A stretch of 64,000 nt of DNA. It comes from Parus major. Taxonomy: Eukaryota > Chordata > Aves > Passeriformes > Paridae. A program made the position numbers and the translations under genes. Below, in pieces: positions 60,013 to 64,000 of the stretch (position 1 is its first letter; every line of letters begins with the position of its first letter). The stretch is from NCBI RefSeq assembly GCF_001522545.3, contig NC_031769.1, positions 66,403,402 through 66,467,401 on the forward strand, given 5' to 3'. Under the pieces are notes generated by a model. That model saw only the letters and a program-made list of their open reading frames with translations, made no database searches and had not been told where the DNA came from.

Positions 60013-63000
60013 CTCTCTCACTTGTCTCTTTTCACAAATTATTTAAGCATTTCGTATTTAGCAACCCCCTACCTTTTAGTTGAATTTCATTAAACTTTGC
60101 CACTGGGTTCCAGAGTTACTAAGAGGCAGTGCACAGACCCATTTCTATGTAGAGCACAAAGCCAAGTTTTATTTTCACAGGAAACTTGTCAATAAATTTA
60201 GAGTGAGGGGTGTGGTGATGTGGTAAGGGTATTGAGAAACAAGTAATTTCATAGTCTGGTTGGCCCCAAAAAGCACAGAAAGGTGCCTGTGTCCGATCTC
60301 CTACCTGGCCTGTTCTCTGTAGTCCATTTCACAGAACTCCTGCTAGACAAGAGATGGCTTGTTTTTTATTAAAATACCATAAAATTAAAACCTAAAAAAA
60401 AGGAAGTTTACTACTTTAGTTCATAATCGGTCTTAGCAATGGGTCATAGTTAAAATTTTACTTATTTCTAAATTGGTGTAATTTTTTGCTTTAACTTTTT
60501 GCTATTGATTCTTACACTGCATTTCTCTGTTAAGTTAGATAACCTTCTGGGACTTGCTGTTTATTACAATGAGGCATGTGTGTGCTGTAATTGGATCATT
60601 CATGATTTTTTTTTTGATAAATGACGCACATTGAATTGTTTGGGCCCCTATGATAGGGCATCTTCTCTAGCCATCATATTCTCCTCATTCTGTAATTGCA
60701 ATCTGTGTGGTCAAAAACTATTTCTAAATTAGTTGTCAGTTTTTGGCTATAGTATTCTTTCTAGCTGGCACAGATCCTGCAGGAAGAGAGCAATATCCAG
60801 TTTGCTATCTGCTTTGCATGATAAAAATGCATGATAAAGTAAGGATGGCAGCATCAACTAATTTGTTGGAGGTTTTTTTTTCCAGTGTGGCTGGGAAGAT
60901 GCTACTTCAGTACAAGCTGTAGAACCAGCTAATTTGAAGTTGCATTTTTATATTTATATTTAGTTTTCCTTTTACAACTCTTGCATTCATTAGCAAGCAT
61001 TTGTTGAACCGTGCTGTTCCTTTGAGTTCCTCAAATGCCCTGCTCAAAGCCAAGCACTGTGTGCATTCAGGAAGATGTTGGTCTATCACTACATGTTTCC
61101 ATTTTTCTCTCTATGAAGAACAATTTAAATTTATTATTGCCAGCTGTTTCTTTCTATGGTGTTGTGCTGTGTTTTTTTGTCATGTGATTAGTGATCCTGA
61201 CTGATTCAACTCCTTGCCCTGCACAGGAATAACATCAAGACTGCTCTGTTATGTTAAATTGCCTGGCAATCTAGCATCACAAAAGATTTAAAACCGTAAG
61301 CAGAAAGAGCATGTGTTTGACCAGATTTTGCTCTTTGTAAATTTCCTCTGAAGGAGTAATTTTTTTATTTATTAATTACAACAATAAACAAATGTGATTA
61401 AGTTTACAGCCTGTATCAGTTTTATCTAGTGTGGTCATCCTCTTGTGATTTTCTTGGGTAAACACTCGCACCAATTTTGTTTGCTTCCCTCTATCTGACG
61501 CATGAGAGCACCATCTCACTGACTGCTAAAAACCCCTAGCTCACAGCGAGTTTCATGCAGACACAGTAAAATGCTTAATCCTCAGTCTCTGGGGGTGATC
61601 AGAAGAGTCAAGTTAACCATTTCACCTTGTGGCTAAACATTAATTACATAAGGTGCACTAGTATTCTTTTCTAGGAAACATTTTAACCTAAAGCATTCAG
61701 TGATTAGTGCTGTCAGGTCATTTTTTTTCCTGTGCTGCTGCAGTGCAAAGTTAAACTTTGCAGGTTGCAGCTGTGCCTCTATCTGGGTGATGAGTTGTAG
61801 AGGTTTAAGACAACACTACTGACAAAATGGATGGATTGAAAATCAGATTACTCTGTTGTTACAGAACAGCCAGGCTAGAATGAAATGGCAGTGGTTCAAG
61901 CTCATGCTAGACAGACCATATGGTCCTTACAGTGAAATGGTGTTGCATACGTGTATAGCTAGGCATAAGGACAACAGCTCCAGCTTTCAGAACTGCTGGC
62001 AGGAGTCCTACAGAGAAGAAATGTTCCCTTCCTCTATCCCTTAAAAGTCATTTAGGAGTGAAGCCAGTGTCCTTGCCTGTCTCATGCTAGAGCAAGATGT
62101 ACTAGGAAAACATGCCTCTTACAAAGAGGACATCATTAATATATTTCAACTATATATGCAAATAAGTTCTGAAATAATCAGCTAAAATTGTCACAAAACT
62201 ATCAGTACTGAAATACAGGGCTGCAAAGGATCTCTTGGGTGATTTTATCTTACCCATCTTCTCCCCATAATTAAATCAATGCTGATTAATTTATCAAATT
62301 CAGTTTTGAGCATTTGTCATTTTTCTGCCCTATTGTTCCATAGCTCTGATTCTCTCCTACCTTAATTTTCTAATTCTCACTACAAATTCTAGACTTGCAT
62401 GGTGATGCCATTAACAGCATTTGAGATTTTTGAGAGAAATACCCAATTGTTTTGTGTCTGGGAGAAGAGTTTGAGATAAGTGTGTTTGGAGTAAAAAGGG
62501 CTTGTTAAAGATCTAGCTGTTGGTAACTTAGAGCTGCATAGTAGAAACAATAATTTTTCCAGCATGTAAGTGGTGAGTGAGCCAAGTCATCCTCAGGTAG
62601 AAGAAGTAAACTGCCAGCCTTCCAGGAAATCTACTTCTAAAGGCTTTTTCCCAGCTTTACAATTTGCATGGCCTTAATGAGTGAATGTACACACCTGAAT
62701 TGGTAGATCTCCATAGGAGATTTTCACAAATCCCACTGTCTTTTATGTGGTGCTCTAACTAAATCAGAACAAGGATAAAAAACAAATTAGCTCTGCTGTG
62801 ACTTAGGCATGGGTAAGTCAATGGCAATGCGGTCATATGCTAGAGCAAATTGCTCAGGCTGGGAGAAGTTTATCTCTACACCCTCTACAGCCACTCTCAC
62901 CCCTCTATCCTTACACCCTCTCTTTCATCCTCTGGGTCTTTTCCTGCTCTTTTCAGGTCATGGTGCTATTATTTCTGGTGCTGTGCTCTGCACAGTGGGT

Positions 63001-64000
63001 AGTGGAATGAAGTGTGTGTGCCTGTCAGAAGGCAAATCTCACAGGTTTGCTTTGTGACTTCTGACTCTTGGATTTAGCTATTGATGTCATTTGCTAAAAA
63101 GCAGAAGGGATTGAGCCATTAGCAATAAGACATTGCCTTCAGTTTTTTATTTTCCTTTCATGAAATGCTTTCATGCTCTTAAGCAGAACATTGTTTCTGC
63201 ATTGACCCTGCCTGAAATGGTGTATTAGGCTAGCTGCCATCCAGGAAAAGAAAGAATAATTTAAACACCTCTCCATGCAGTGACAACTGAAAAAATTGGG
63301 AAATAATACACAAGTCTGGAAAGTGTGAGGGTCATATGGCTTAGTGGTTTTGTCAGTGCTGCCAATAAATATAAGGGCCCAGTTTTCCTGCTAGCACTGT
63401 GTGCATCAGGCAGTGGTATCTGGAAGCCCACAGAAGCAGAAAAAACTAATATCTACCCCAAACTTTGTCACTGATGAGTCTCCCAAGACAGTAAGAGAAA
63501 TACAGTGCTGCTAGGAGGGGCTTTAGGACTGTGAGAAGTAGCATTGTGTTGTGCAGTTTGACTTGCACAGTGCCGGTTTTTGAGGTCAGGTCTGCAGCTG
63601 GTATAAATCATGACAGTGAAAACAAATGTTGATGCGAATTTCCCTTGTAATCTTTAATTCATTTTTTGTAAATAATATAGCAACTGCAAAACAATTTGTC
63701 TTCATTAGCATGAAGCAAAAATCCTAAAGGCTGTAATAAATTAAGCAAAAAAACCCACTACATCTTCAGATGAAGATGTAACGTAGATCCAGCTGCAAAC
63801 CACTCAACCTTAGTGGAAAGTAGTTCAGAATTCTTTATCAAGGATACCAAACACTGCAGCAGCATTGGATTTAGGGCTGAGTGTCTTCTGCTTCTGCACA
63901 GGTGTAAATTTGGATCATATCCAAAGACATAAGTGGACTTGCACTGTTTCTGCACTGGTGTAAGGGAGGAGAATGGTCTATAGGGGATTGTCTGGGCCTC
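60013..64000. other. Non-coding, no gene seen
   Basis: About 4 kb of AT-rich sequence to the window end with no exon, RNA gene or clear repeat that I can support. No CpG island of a next gene (PXDC1 would be expected from mammalian synteny) is reached. Confidence 0.45.

Overview
The window is nuclear DNA from a bird, most likely a passerine. It is AT-rich vertebrate sequence with short exons, long GT-AG introns and one CpG island. Its interspersed repeats are CR1 LINE 3' fragments, the main avian retroposon. At 31.84-32.00 kb lies a short element with a tRNA-Ile-like head and a CR1-like tail. That is the architecture of the passerine TguSINE1 family, so I infer Passeriformes; this rests on memory of the family and not on a database match.

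One gene is secure: PRPF4B (PRP4 kinase), on the minus strand from the start codon at 30938 to the stop at 9758. All 15 coding exons can be placed base by base. All 14 introns are GT-AG, the reading phase closes at every junction, and the total is 3018 coding bases (1005 residues plus stop). The protein has a Lys/His-rich N-terminus, a long Arg/Ser-rich region, an acidic linker and a complete CMGC-type kinase domain. Its promoter is a CpG island (about 29.94-31.19 kb) that also covers the start of intron 1. A CR1 3' end abuts the upstream edge of the island. The 3' UTR runs left from 9757; candidate poly(A) signals lie near 8440 and near 5940.

Layout from left to right: 1-5.9 kb is intergenic with one CR1 copy. 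5.9-9.76 kb is the probable PRPF4B 3' UTR. 9.76-30.94 kb holds the PRPF4B exons and introns. 29.9-31.2 kb is the CpG-island promoter. 31.2-32.0 kb holds a CR1 tail and the SINE. 32.7-33.3 kb holds what I read as decayed C2H2 zinc-finger modules on the plus strand, broken by stops and frameshifts. Two further exon-like segments with C2H2 spacing lie at 38.30-38.42 and 40.08-40.25 kb on the same strand. 40.3-64 kb is mostly featureless, with a CTCF-like motif, microsatellites, a CR1 tail and a 0.7 kb CR1 copy.

I found no phage-like, CRISPR-like, operonic or otherwise novel multi-gene system. The most interesting unexplained signal is the possible broken zinc-finger gene at 32-40 kb, divergent from PRPF4B.
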